Below, one piece after another: positions 55,751-64,000 of a stretch of 64,000 nucleotides of DNA (positions within the stretch are counted from its first letter, which is position 1; every line of letters begins with the position of its first letter). Both the position numbers and the translations under genes were made by a program. The DNA lies in the NCBI RefSeq assembly GCF_900168115.1, contig NZ_FUZC01000005.1, positions 186,001 through 250,000 of the forward strand, given 5' to 3'. This DNA comes from Salegentibacter salinarum. GTDB lineage: Bacteria > Bacteroidota > Bacteroidia > Flavobacteriales > Flavobacteriaceae. The notes beneath the pieces are model-generated. The model saw only the letters and a program-made list of their open reading frames with translations. It was not told the origin of the DNA and made no database searches.

Positions 55751-56902
55751 ATGAAAAAATTTTCAATTTTATTTTTAGCATTTGTCGCGCTACTAAGTTT
55801 TAACGCGTGTACACAAGACGACGATATTGTATTCGTTGCACAACCAGACCCGGAGGGAATTCAGTTTAGCAATTCATTTCAAAACACCTATGTGTTACCG
55901 GCCGGAAATCCAGATAATCTTGCCGAAAGATTTGTTTGGAACGAAGTAGATTTCGAGGCTCCTACTACAATTACCTATGAGCTTCAGGGATCTGCAGATG
56001 AAGCTTTTGGGGACCTTATGGTAATAGGAAGCACAGATAATAATAATCTAGGTGTAACTATTGGCCAAATGAGAGAACTTGCTGAAGATGCAGGTCTTGA
56101 TAACGATCCTGAAACCGAAGCGCCAAATACTGGCATGGTTTACTTTAAGGTTCGTGCTTTTGCCGGTGACGGGGAAGGAAATGCTTTAGAAGAATTTTCT
56201 GAAACTATCGCTCTTAATGTAGAGTTACCAGAAGCTGAAGAAGAAGGTGAAGCACCAAAAATGGAGCTATTCCTTGTTGGAGATGCTACTGAAGCCGGTT
56301 GGGAGCCAGACAATAACAACACTCCTTTATTTAGAGATGGTGAAAATGAGTCTGTTTACTACTTTGAAGGAAGATTTGCCGGAGGCGGAGATACAGAAGG
56401 TTTCAAATTTTTACAAACTACAGAGTGGCAACCACAATGGGGGATTTCTAATGGAGAACTTACCAACAGTGAGATCTTAGGTGATGACCCTGATGCTTTC
56501 CCGGTAGAAGATGATGCTTACTATTCTTTAATGGTAAATGTTGATGAAATGACTTATACCTGGGAAGAAATTGATGAAAGTTCAGCAACAGTTTATGAAA
56601 CAGTTGGACTTGTAGGTGAAGGAACCAGTGTTGGCTGGCCAACTGAGGATAATGAAACCCCTGATATTGTAATGAATCAGTCTGAATTCAACCCTCATAT
56701 CTGGTATGCAGAAGACATTGTGCTTTCTGATGGACCAATTAAATTTAGGGCGGATCTTGCCTGGGATGTAAGTTGGGGTGGTACAACCTTCCCAAGCGGT
56801 GAAGCTGCCGGTGATGATATTCAGGCGACAGCAGGAACTTACGATGTTTGGTTTAATACACTGGATGGTCGATATATCTTTATCCCTCAAGGGGAAGAGT
56901 AA
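55751..56902 (+). CDS. SusE/SusF-like starch-binding lipoprotein
   Basis: A 383-residue lipoprotein (FVALLSFNAC, Cys20). An N-terminal Ig-like SusE domain (about residues 25-155) is followed by an acidic linker (EAEEEGEAPK) and two tandem carbohydrate-binding domains, each starting with a LVG motif (LFLVGDATEAGWEPDNNN and TVGLVGEGTSVGWPTEDN) and carrying Trp residues suited to bind glucans. It binds starch at the cell surface. It is followed by a strong hairpin before the amylase gene. Confidence 0.9.
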   Translation: MKKFSILFLAFVALLSFNACTQDDDIVFVAQPDPEGIQFSNSFQNTYVLPAGNPDNLAERFVWNEVDFEAPTTITYELQGSADEAFGDLMVIGSTDNNNLGVTIGQMRELAEDAGLDNDPETEAPNTGMVYFKVRAFAGDGEGNALEEFSETIALNVELPEAEEEGEAPKMELFLVGDATEAGWEPDNNNTPLFRDGENESVYYFEGRFAGGGDTEGFKFLQTTEWQPQWGISNGELTNSEILGDDPDAFPVEDDAYYSLMVNVDEMTYTWEEIDESSATVYETVGLVGEGTSVGWPTEDNETPDIVMNQSEFNPHIWYAEDIVLSDGPIKFRADLAWDVSWGGTTFPSGEAAGDDIQATAGTYDVWFNTLDGRYIFIPQGEE

Positions 56903-56918
56903 AAGACTCAATTAACTT

Positions 56919-56946
56919 AAAGGGCTGCCGCGTGCAGCCCTTTTTT
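56919..56946 (+). terminator. Terminator between susE and the amylase gene
   Basis: AAGGGCTGC and GCAGCCCTT pair around CGCGT and are followed by a T-run. It ends 14 bases before the amylase start codon, so it probably lowers, rather than abolishes, amylase expression relative to susCDE, or the amylase has its own promoter. Confidence 0.8.
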
Positions 56947-56959
56947 AATTCTTTTTATT

Positions 56960-58417
56960 ATGAAAAAAACTAAACTTTTATTCCCTTTTCTTTTCGGCTT
57001 GCTGTTAGTGCTATCCGGCTGTTCTAAAGACGACGATGAAGTTGTTGATGAAACAGATGATATTACCGGCGGTGAAGAAGAGGAAATACCAACTCCGCAG
57101 GATCCCGAAGCATTAGATCTTTCGCAATATACAAGCGGGCAAAAAGTAATGATGCAAACTTTTTACTGGGACGTAGAACCTCGCTTTGAGTGGTGGAACA
57201 ATCTTTCAGATAAAGTTGAAGGCTGGGCAGATGCAGGAATAGACAGGTTATGGCTTCCTGTGGCTACAAAAGGCCAATCTGGCGGATATTCTATGGGTTA
57301 CGATCCTTCAGATTATTTTGATTTTGGAGAATACGACCAGCACGGAACCGTACCTACCCGTTTTGGAAGCCGTGATGAACTGGAAAATCTTATTTCCAAA
57401 TCTCACGATTTAGGCCTGGAAGTTATTGCAGATATTGTATTAAATCATAATTCCGGTGGAGGGTTAGAATATAACCCTTATCGCGAGAAAGAAACTTACA
57501 CCAATTTTGATGAAGAAAATGGAAATGCTTCAGGAATGTTCAATAGAAGTTACGAGCATTTTCATCCAAATGATATAAGCGAGAGTGACGAAGGGGACCT
57601 TTTCTTCTCTGAACAGGATCTGGATCACGATGTTCCTTATGTACAGGAGTGGCTTTGGGAGAAAGAAAATTCTGTAGCAAAATATTACAAAAACGAAATG
57701 GGCTTTGATGGCTGGCGATTTGATTATGTAAAAGGTTTTGGAACCTGGGTAATTAAAGAATGGATGGATGAAGTTGGCGGATTTGCCGTAGGTGAAAATT
57801 TTGATGGTAATCCAGATGTTTTAGTAGACTGGGTAGACGCCACAGGAGTTTCAGCTTTCGATTTTGCCGCTTTCTACAAAATGGAAGAAGCTTTTGATCG
57901 TTTTGATGACTTAAATTATTTAGATGGAGGAATGCTTCGGAAGGTTTATCCGGACAAAGCAGTGACTTTTGTAGCTAACCATGACACCGAAAAAGACGAA
58001 AATGAGGATAATAGGATAGCTTCAGAAAATAAAATGAAGGCTTATGCCTATATTTTAACACACGACGGATATCCAACAATTTTCTATTCAGATTACGAAA
58101 ATGAGACTTTTAACGAAGAAATTAAGCAGTTAATCGAGATTCATAACAGTCTGGCAGTTGGTGATGTAGAAGTACTTCACGTAGATAAAGACGAATATTT
58201 AATGAAAAGAGAAGGTAATGCTGAAAACCCCGGATTAATTATATATATTAGCACCGGCAGCACTACCAAGCGTAGAAACGTTCAAACTAATTGGAATAAC
58301 GTTACCCTTTTAGATTATAGTGGTAACACAACATATACCCCTACCTCCGATGAAAACGGAATGGTAACGATTGAAGCTCCCGCGAATGGATATTCAATAT
58401 ATTCCATCACGAAATAG
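56960..58417 (+). CDS. Surface GH13 alpha-amylase lipoprotein
   Basis: A 485-residue lipoprotein (LLLVLSGC, Cys21) with an acidic linker, placed after SusCDE and so probably on the cell surface (SusG-like role), although the sequence is closer to classical alpha-amylases. GH13 motifs: DIVLNHNSGG (158-167), GWRFDYVKG with nucleophile Asp255, FAVGENFD with acid/base Glu279, and VANHDTEKDEN (Asp342). The first barrel strand reads VMMQTFYWD. A short C-terminal beta domain ends the protein. It would cut polysaccharide before SusC import. Confidence 0.93.
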   Translation: MKKTKLLFPFLFGLLLVLSGCSKDDDEVVDETDDITGGEEEEIPTPQDPEALDLSQYTSGQKVMMQTFYWDVEPRFEWWNNLSDKVEGWADAGIDRLWLPVATKGQSGGYSMGYDPSDYFDFGEYDQHGTVPTRFGSRDELENLISKSHDLGLEVIADIVLNHNSGGGLEYNPYREKETYTNFDEENGNASGMFNRSYEHFHPNDISESDEGDLFFSEQDLDHDVPYVQEWLWEKENSVAKYYKNEMGFDGWRFDYVKGFGTWVIKEWMDEVGGFAVGENFDGNPDVLVDWVDATGVSAFDFAAFYKMEEAFDRFDDLNYLDGGMLRKVYPDKAVTFVANHDTEKDENEDNRIASENKMKAYAYILTHDGYPTIFYSDYENETFNEEIKQLIEIHNSLAVGDVEVLHVDKDEYLMKREGNAENPGLIIYISTGSTTKRRNVQTNWNNVTLLDYSGNTTYTPTSDENGMVTIEAPANGYSIYSITK

Positions 58418-58859
58418 GTTTTATTTTGAATTTTCATAGGTGTTAATTCAAAGACTGGCTGGTTGTTAATTCAACCAGCCTCTTTTTTTCCAGCCATTCG
58501 GCTTTTACTCTTCCAAACAATTTTTTCCGGAATCAAATAATTTCTCTTTTTCAAACTGAATAAATAGTACAATTTTTCGCGAATATTGATTAAAATTATT
58601 CGTAAATTTTATGCGATTTTCAGTAGAAATTACTTTCTGCACTTCAGCTTCAGCAGTTTACTCCCGCCCAAACTTTAATTGACTTTTTTTACAAATTTGT
58701 CAACTTTTTAATGTTGATAAATTCGTATTTAACTGACAATTAGCTTATTAACAATTTTTGTTTGATAACTTTTTTTAACAAGATTTTATATTCTTGTACA
58801 TCTTTGTCTATATTTACATTCCGCTTGAAACAATTACTAATCCAAAATCTAAAATTAAT
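58418..58859. other. Gene-free gap: amylase terminator and promoter region of the ribonucleotide reductase
   Basis: After the terminator at 58457-58489 the gap is very AT-rich. It holds a perfect palindrome ACAAATTTGT (58691-58700) within the larger TTGAC/GTCAA dyad (58679-58703), a possible operator. No B12 riboswitch was recognised. An in-frame extension of the reductase to 58794 encodes hydrophobic, non-family residues and was not used. Confidence 0.5.
58457..58489 (+). terminator. Rho-independent terminator of the susCDE-amylase operon
   Basis: GGCTGGTTG and CAACCAGCC form a perfect nine-base stem around TTAATT, followed by TCTTTTTTT. It lies 40 bases after the amylase stop codon. Confidence 0.9.
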
Positions 58860-61415
58860 ATGGGTGTGAACACTACTACCGCCGCTCCTAAGACGTATAG
58901 CCAGGATGAGGCTTTTAAAGCTTCGTTAGACTATTTTAAAGGAGATGATTTAGCCGCACGGGTGTGGGTAAACAAATATGCTCTTAAAGATTCTCAAGGG
59001 AACCTTTATGAACTTACGCCAAACGATATGCATCGTAGAATTGCAAAGGAAATTGCCCGTGTAGAGCAACGCTACCCAAACCCAATGAGTGAAAATGAAG
59101 TTTTTGACCTAATTAAAGACTTTAAATACATTGTTCCTCAAGGTAGCCCAATGGCCGGTATTGGTAATCCATACCAAATTGCTTCTCTTTCTAACTGTTT
59201 CGTTATTGGTAACGACGGGGATTCAGATTCTTATGGGGGGATCATGAAAATAGACCAGGAACAGGTTCAGCTTATGAAACGCCGTGGCGGTGTAGGTCAT
59301 GACCTTTCCCACATTCGTCCAAAAGGTTCTGCGGTGAAGAACTCTGCCCTTACCTCTACCGGAATTGTTCCGTTTATGGAACGTTACTCCAACTCCACCC
59401 GCGAAGTGGCTCAAGATGGTCGTCGTGGTGCGCTTATGCTTTCGGTTTCTATAAACCACCCAGATTCTGAAGATTTTATAGACGCTAAAATGGAGCAGGG
59501 AAAAGTAACCGGCGCCAATGTTTCAGTACGAATAGATGATGAATTTATGCGTTCGGTTAAAGAAGATCGCAATTACGTTCAGAAATATCCAATCTTTAGC
59601 AAAAATCCTAAGAAATCTAAGGAAATTGAAGCTAATAAACTTTGGAAAAAAATAGTTCACAACGCCTGGAAATCGGCTGAGCCGGGAATCCTATTCTGGG
59701 ATACGGTAATTAACGAATCGGTGCCAGATTGTTATGCCGATCTTGGTTACAAAACGGTTTCTACCAATCCTTGTGGTGAAATCCCGCTTTGTCCTTACGA
59801 TTCATGTAGACTTTTGGCCATAAACTTATTTTCTTATGTAGAGAATCCGTTTACGGAAAATGCATCCTTTAATTTTGAACTTTTCAAAAAACATATCGCC
59901 GCTGCACAGCGCATTATGGATGATATTATTGATCTTGAATTGGAAAAAATTGATGCAATTCTTGCTAAAATAGAAGCCGATCCTGAAGGACTGGAAATTA
60001 AAGGTGTAGAATATAACCTTTGGAAAAATATTCAAACTAAAGCTAAAGAAGGAAGAAGAACCGGAATTGGCATCACTGCAGAAGGCGATATGCTTGCCGC
60101 TTTAGGTATTAAATACGGAAGCGATGAAGGAGTAGATTTCTCAGTAAAAATCCATAAAACCATCGCTTTAGAAGCTTACAGGGCTTCGGTTTATGCAGCA
60201 AAAGACAGAGGTGCTTTCGGTATTTTCGATTCTGAAAGAGAAAAAGAAAATCCTTTCATTCTTAGACTTAAAGAAGCCGACGAAAAATTGTATTACGATA
60301 TGCTGGAATACGGTCGTCGTAACATTGCTTTACTTACTATTGCTCCAACCGGGACAACCAGTTTAATGACCCAAACCAGTTCTGGAATTGAGCCGGTATT
60401 TATGCCGGTTTACAAGAGAAGAAGAAAAGTAAACCCCAACGATAAAGATTCGCGCGTAGATTTTGTTGATGAAGTTGGGGATTCCTGGGAAGAATATGTG
60501 GTTTTCCACCATAGATTCAAAGAATGGATGAAGGTAAACGGCCACGAAATTACTGATGATTATTCGCAAGAAGAATTAGATAAACTGGTAAAAGCTTCTC
60601 CTTATTATAAAGCAACTTCTAATGATGTTGACTGGTTAAGTAAAGTGAGAATGCAGGGCGCAGTGCAAAAATGGGTAGATCACTCAATTAGTGTGACCAT
60701 TAATTTACCAAACGATGCTACGGAAGAATTGGTGGGTCAGTTATATTTAGAAGCCTGGCAAGCCGGTTGTAAAGGAGTTACTGTGTATCGCGATGGATCA
60801 CGCTCTGGGGTTTTAATTTCTAATGAAGAGAAGAAAGAGGAAGCCGAGGAAGAAAACAATACGCCATTCCCAACTACCAGACCTGAAACTTTAACGGCTG
60901 ATGTGGTTCGTTTCCAGAATAACAAAGACAAATGGATTGCTTTTATTGGTTTAATAGACGACAGGCCTTACGAGATCTTCACCGGATTCGCCGATGACGA
61001 AGACGGAATCTTACTTCCGCGTTGGGTTACTGAAGGCGCTATTATTAAAGCCCGAAATGAAGATGGAACCTCCCGTTACGATTTTCAATACGAAAACAAA
61101 CGAGGCTATAAAACTACTATTGAAGGATTATCACATAAATTCAATCCGGAATACTGGAACTATGCAAAACTAATTTCTACCACCCTTAGACACGGAATGC
61201 CTATTGAAAAAGTGGTAGATTTAATAAACAGCCTGCAGTTAGACAGCGAGTCTATAAATACCTGGAAAAACGGGGTTGCCCGCGCGTTAAAACGCTTTAT
61301 CGCCGATGGTACCGTTGCCAAAAAACAAAAATGCAGTAACTGTAATTCTTCTAATCTTATCTATCAGGAAGGTTGCCTTACCTGTCAGGATTGCGGCTCT
61401 TCCAAATGTGGATAG
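58860..61415 (+). CDS. nrdJ: Adenosylcobalamin-dependent (class II) ribonucleoside reductase
   Basis: Reduces ribonucleotides to deoxyribonucleotides using a B12-derived thiyl radical, without oxygen. Landmarks of the 851-residue protein: IASLSNCFVIGN (first redox Cys), RRGGVGHDLSHIRPKGSAV, NPCGEIPLCPYDSCRL with the NPCGE active-site motif, and IAPTGTTSLMTQTSSGIEP. Near the C-terminus a zinc-ribbon-like CSNCNSSNLIYQEGCLTCQD and a CG tail supply the re-reducing cysteines. The ATG at 58860 fits the family start. It depends on cobalamin supplied from outside this window. It stands alone between two terminators. Confidence 0.94.
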   Translation: MGVNTTTAAPKTYSQDEAFKASLDYFKGDDLAARVWVNKYALKDSQGNLYELTPNDMHRRIAKEIARVEQRYPNPMSENEVFDLIKDFKYIVPQGSPMAGIGNPYQIASLSNCFVIGNDGDSDSYGGIMKIDQEQVQLMKRRGGVGHDLSHIRPKGSAVKNSALTSTGIVPFMERYSNSTREVAQDGRRGALMLSVSINHPDSEDFIDAKMEQGKVTGANVSVRIDDEFMRSVKEDRNYVQKYPIFSKNPKKSKEIEANKLWKKIVHNAWKSAEPGILFWDTVINESVPDCYADLGYKTVSTNPCGEIPLCPYDSCRLLAINLFSYVENPFTENASFNFELFKKHIAAAQRIMDDIIDLELEKIDAILAKIEADPEGLEIKGVEYNLWKNIQTKAKEGRRTGIGITAEGDMLAALGIKYGSDEGVDFSVKIHKTIALEAYRASVYAAKDRGAFGIFDSEREKENPFILRLKEADEKLYYDMLEYGRRNIALLTIAPTGTTSLMTQTSSGIEPVFMPVYKRRRKVNPNDKDSRVDFVDEVGDSWEEYVVFHHRFKEWMKVNGHEITDDYSQEELDKLVKASPYYKATSNDVDWLSKVRMQGAVQKWVDHSISVTINLPNDATEELVGQLYLEAWQAGCKGVTVYRDGSRSGVLISNEEKKEEAEEENNTPFPTTRPETLTADVVRFQNNKDKWIAFIGLIDDRPYEIFTGFADDEDGILLPRWVTEGAIIKARNEDGTSRYDFQYENKRGYKTTIEGLSHKFNPEYWNYAKLISTTLRHGMPIEKVVDLINSLQLDSESINTWKNGVARALKRFIADGTVAKKQKCSNCNSSNLIYQEGCLTCQDCGSSKCG

Positions 61416-61438
61416 AATAGCTCTTGTTAGATTAGATA

Positions 61439-61476
61439 AAAAATGCCTTTTGAGCTTTTCAAAAGGCATTTTTGTT
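61439..61476 (+). terminator. Rho-independent terminator after nrdJ
   Basis: AAATGCCTTTTGA and TCAAAAGGCATTT pair around a short loop and run into TTTGTTTT. It follows the stop codon by about 25 bases. Confidence 0.85.
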
Positions 61477-61635
61477 TTGTAGAAATGTCGCTTCCCTGGA
61501 GCTGTATCTTTAAAATTCTGCTGTACTATAAATATACCGCCGCTCTGAGGCTCATTAAGATTTTGATCCTGGGTTTTTATATTTTAGAGATATACAATGG
61601 TAAAACAAGGTTTAAACATTCATCTATATTTTCTT

Positions 61636-64000
61636 TTACTCCAAACTCACTGAAATAATCCCCACCCCATGCGGATTTTCCAGTTCGTTATCTTCAATTC
61701 CGGGACCTATAGAAAATTGCAGGGCTTCCGCATTTTCCAACTCCAAATCTCCTTCATAAGAATGCTTAAAATAATATGGCAAAAAAGACGGATATGGTCT
61801 TGGTAAACTAACCGTTTTAACCGGTTTTAATGAAGAAAGTTCAATTTCGTAGGTTTCGGTTTCTGCATCTAAATCAATTAAAGTCCCAAAAGCTGCACCG
61901 TTTTTCATAATAATTGCAACCTGAAATTTATCTGTACTTTCAGTCAGTGCCCGAGCCTTAATTATAATTTTTTCTTTAGAGTCCAGCTCAGTTTTACGTC
62001 CCTCAATTTTTCTGCTAAAATTATATCGAAACGAATAATCATAAACAGGCTCTGCTTCAGGATTTTCAACATCTTCTTCAAAAAGCTTTTCTACTTTTAC
62101 CTGGTATTCTGCTTCCCCGGGATTATTGGTTGGCACTAAATTATTCTGCGGACTCCACTCCCCTACTATATAATCTTCATCTTGGGATGCATTAAAAATA
62201 TATAAAGGTTTTTCTTCTCGTACCACCCTTGTGGTATACTTTGCTTCGGAATGAAAATCCCAATCTTCTGGACTTCCTGAAACTTCCCCGGGAAAAGTTT
62301 CTTTTCCTTTATCTGTAGTTACTATAATCCTATACTCCAAAAACCCATTTTTTAATAGATTTTCAGGGATTTGGGCTGAAAAATTATAAGTCCTATCATT
62401 TTCTAATTCTACCGAATCATAAGTGTTTCCATTTTTTAACCAGGCTTCTACTCCTTCAATTTCTTTATCTGAAACGATCTCCGCCGTGATTTCCAACGAG
62501 GAATTTGCAGTAATCTCCTTAACTGGCTCGTGTAGAACATAAGTTTTCTCTACGGTGGATTCCGGCGCGGTAAACTCTTCCAATTCAACTCTTAAATCCA
62601 GCTCTGTGTTTTTATCCAATTCAGCACCATTATTTTTTAAAAGATAGGTGCCGGGGCGAATTTTAAAGGATTTTCCTTCAATTTCAGGGTTAAACGAATT
62701 ATTTTCATTTATAGCTTCCAGACTGAAATTATCGCTTATTCCTGGCAGGTTTAAATCCATTTGCCAGTTCTCCCAGTTGATCACCGCCACGGTTTTATCA
62801 AGGCTGTTGCTTCCAAAAGGATTATCAACCAGAATAGCATCGGGCATTACTTCCAGCCGCCAGACACCATCGGTTAATTTATCCAGAAAATAAGCGCCTT
62901 TACCTTCATATTTAATCACTTCAGAATTTCCAAATCCGGCGACATGATTCAGGTTTTCTATAGATTTAGGCTGAACTTCATTGGTATTCGTATAAATAAA
63001 TTTTCCTTCAGAATTTAAAACGGCCAGGTCATTTTCATAATCTATTGTAAAATCCTGGAATTCCAGATTTTTGGGAAAAACCCCAAAATCACTATTTACA
63101 GGAACCTGATGAAAAATCTCCCCTGCAATCATTAAAGCTAAAGCCCTTTGAGGCGTGTAAGCAAGGTTCATATAATGGGTGTTATATTCGGTATTCCCAA
63201 ATGCCAAATAAGTAGGATCGTAAGCAAAATGAGTCCCAATTTGAATCCCTGCTTCCCTGAAACTCCTCGCCATTGCGGCATAGATGTAAGATTTCATCAC
63301 ATCGGCCGCATCAAATTCATAAACCAGTTTTGCCGCGTTATTTTCTTCAATCACATCATTAAATGGAATTTGATATTCGTTCACGTTTGGTAATAAATTT
63401 CCTTCCAGTTCCTTCTGAAATCCGAGCCCGGTTGGGTACCACTGAAAAGTTCCGCCATCTATTCCCGCGTCAAAATAGGTTTCGGCGAGATGAATGCTAT
63501 GGCTTACATTATAGAAAATTGGTTTTTCTGTACCGGTACTTTTCATTGATTTAACCATTTTCTCAATGAATTCCTTTACTTCTTCCGGTTTACCTTTATG
63601 ATGCGGTTCGTTGCTAATTTCAAAAGCAATAAGGTTTGGCTCATTTTTATAAGCCACGCCGGTATGCGGATTTACGTGATTTAAAAATTGCGCTAAATAG
63701 TTTTCCTGTGCTTCAATCGCACCCGGTTCGGTAAGGCTTCCTGCTTTTCCGTATTTATTGGAGAATCCGGGCGTGTCCTCATCGGGTTCGGGCCATCCAT
63801 TTCCCCAATAAGCAATGGGTGTTATCACGAAATTGATATCGCGTTCCTTCAGTTTTTTCAGTAGATAATCGAACAATTTTAAATGTTCATTTTCTATTAA
63901 ATTTCCTTCTTCATCGCTAATTTCGGTATCCCAAACGTGAATTCTAAAAAGATCAAATCCCAGTCGGGAAAAATGGTAGACATCTTTATCTATAGCCTCT
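61636..64000 (-). CDS. GH5-like glycoside hydrolase with C-terminal beta domains (5' end outside window)
   Basis: About 787 residues are visible, and the frame stays open through the right end of the window, so the start lies beyond 64000; an apparent TTG start at 63876 is internal. The N-terminal visible part is a TIM barrel of the cellulase (GH5-like) clan: LGFDLFRIHVWD, FVITPIAYWGNGWPEP, the acid/base Glu in LIAFEISNEPHHKG, and a likely nucleophile Glu in KLVYEFDAAD. Beta-sandwich regions follow, including a late carbohydrate-binding-like segment (EKIIIKARALTESTDKFQVA). It is probably secreted and acts on a beta-glucan or mannan, but the substrate is uncertain. Confidence 0.82.
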   Translation of the reverse strand, partial: EAIDKDVYHFSRLGFDLFRIHVWDTEISDEEGNLIENEHLKLFDYLLKKLKERDINFVITPIAYWGNGWPEPDEDTPGFSNKYGKAGSLTEPGAIEAQENYLAQFLNHVNPHTGVAYKNEPNLIAFEISNEPHHKGKPEEVKEFIEKMVKSMKSTGTEKPIFYNVSHSIHLAETYFDAGIDGGTFQWYPTGLGFQKELEGNLLPNVNEYQIPFNDVIEENNAAKLVYEFDAADVMKSYIYAAMARSFREAGIQIGTHFAYDPTYLAFGNTEYNTHYMNLAYTPQRALALMIAGEIFHQVPVNSDFGVFPKNLEFQDFTIDYENDLAVLNSEGKFIYTNTNEVQPKSIENLNHVAGFGNSEVIKYEGKGAYFLDKLTDGVWRLEVMPDAILVDNPFGSNSLDKTVAVINWENWQMDLNLPGISDNFSLEAINENNSFNPEIEGKSFKIRPGTYLLKNNGAELDKNTELDLRVELEEFTAPESTVEKTYVLHEPVKEITANSSLEITAEIVSDKEIEGVEAWLKNGNTYDSVELENDRTYNFSAQIPENLLKNGFLEYRIIVTTDKGKETFPGEVSGSPEDWDFHSEAKYTTRVVREEKPLYIFNASQDEDYIVGEWSPQNNLVPTNNPGEAEYQVKVEKLFEEDVENPEAEPVYDYSFRYNFSRKIEGRKTELDSKEKIIIKARALTESTDKFQVAIIMKNGAAFGTLIDLDAETETYEIELSSLKPVKTVSLPRPYPSFLPYYFKHSYEGDLELENAEALQFSIGPGIEDNELENPHGVGIISVSLE

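Noticed and set aside
58794-58859. 22-residue N-terminal extension of the ribonucleotide reductase
   Set aside because: The encoded residues are hydrophobic and unlike the family; the ATG at 58860 matches the normal start.

Overview
The window looks like a chromosomal segment of a member of the Bacteroidota, most likely a (marine) Flavobacteriaceae close to Gramella/Salegentibacter-type organisms. This is inferred from the AT-rich DNA, the absence of Shine-Dalgarno-like starts, the SusC/SusD/SusE trio, the Bacteroidetes-type arginine operon built around a transcarbamylase for acylated ornithine (argF'), the two-domain ketol-acid reductoisomerase and the short LeuA. No rRNA, tRNA, phage, CRISPR array or insertion sequence was seen.

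Layout. 1-3447: the 3' end of panB, an RluA-type pseudouridine synthase, a secreted TonB-C-terminal protein and a helical-repeat protein of unknown role. 3594-8066: leucine operon leuA-leuC-leuD-leuB (+). 8241-17660: arginine operon on the minus strand, read as GNAT acyltransferase, argG, argC, proC, argD, argF', argB, argE, argH. 17997-24706: ilvD-ilvB-ilvN-ilvC-ilvA (-). Together these give most of branched-chain amino acid and arginine synthesis. 25304-29783: a GNAT-nitrilase fusion and a four-gene two-component operon whose sensor may be split between a seven-helix membrane protein and a one-helix kinase. 29784-31246: a gene-free stretch with two diverged copies of a roughly 270-nt structured element, probably a small RNA, plus dispersed repeats. 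31247-36047: 5-oxoprolinase operon pxpABC with an NRAMP-fold transporter that has lost the metal-binding motifs, and a DUF2891 lipoprotein. 36203-38490: a broken yifB/comM gene carrying an insert of roughly 0.8 kb with two tiny ORFs of 37 codons each.

38538-58417 is a starch/maltodextrin locus joined to upper glycolysis: SusCDE and a surface amylase (+); a divergent LacI regulator, MFS transporter, beta-phosphoglucomutase, GH65 maltose phosphorylase and two GH13 enzymes (-); then pfkA, gapA and a BadF/NAGK-type kinase. Outer-membrane capture and trimming feed oligosaccharides to periplasmic GH13 enzymes; maltose is phosphorolysed by GH65, and PgmB converts beta-glucose-1-phosphate to glucose-6-phosphate for glycolysis. 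A perfect LacI-type palindrome lies between regulator and susC, and a similar one lies upstream of pfkA. The window ends with a class II (B12-dependent) ribonucleotide reductase (+) and the 3' part of a GH5-like glycoside hydrolase (-).

Dispersed imperfect inverted repeats of two families sit in many intergenic gaps, including four gaps inside the arginine operon. The best candidates for undescribed biology are the duplicated structured RNA, the GNAT enzyme heading the arginine operon, the motif-less NRAMP protein beside pxpABC, and the comM insert with its small ORFs.
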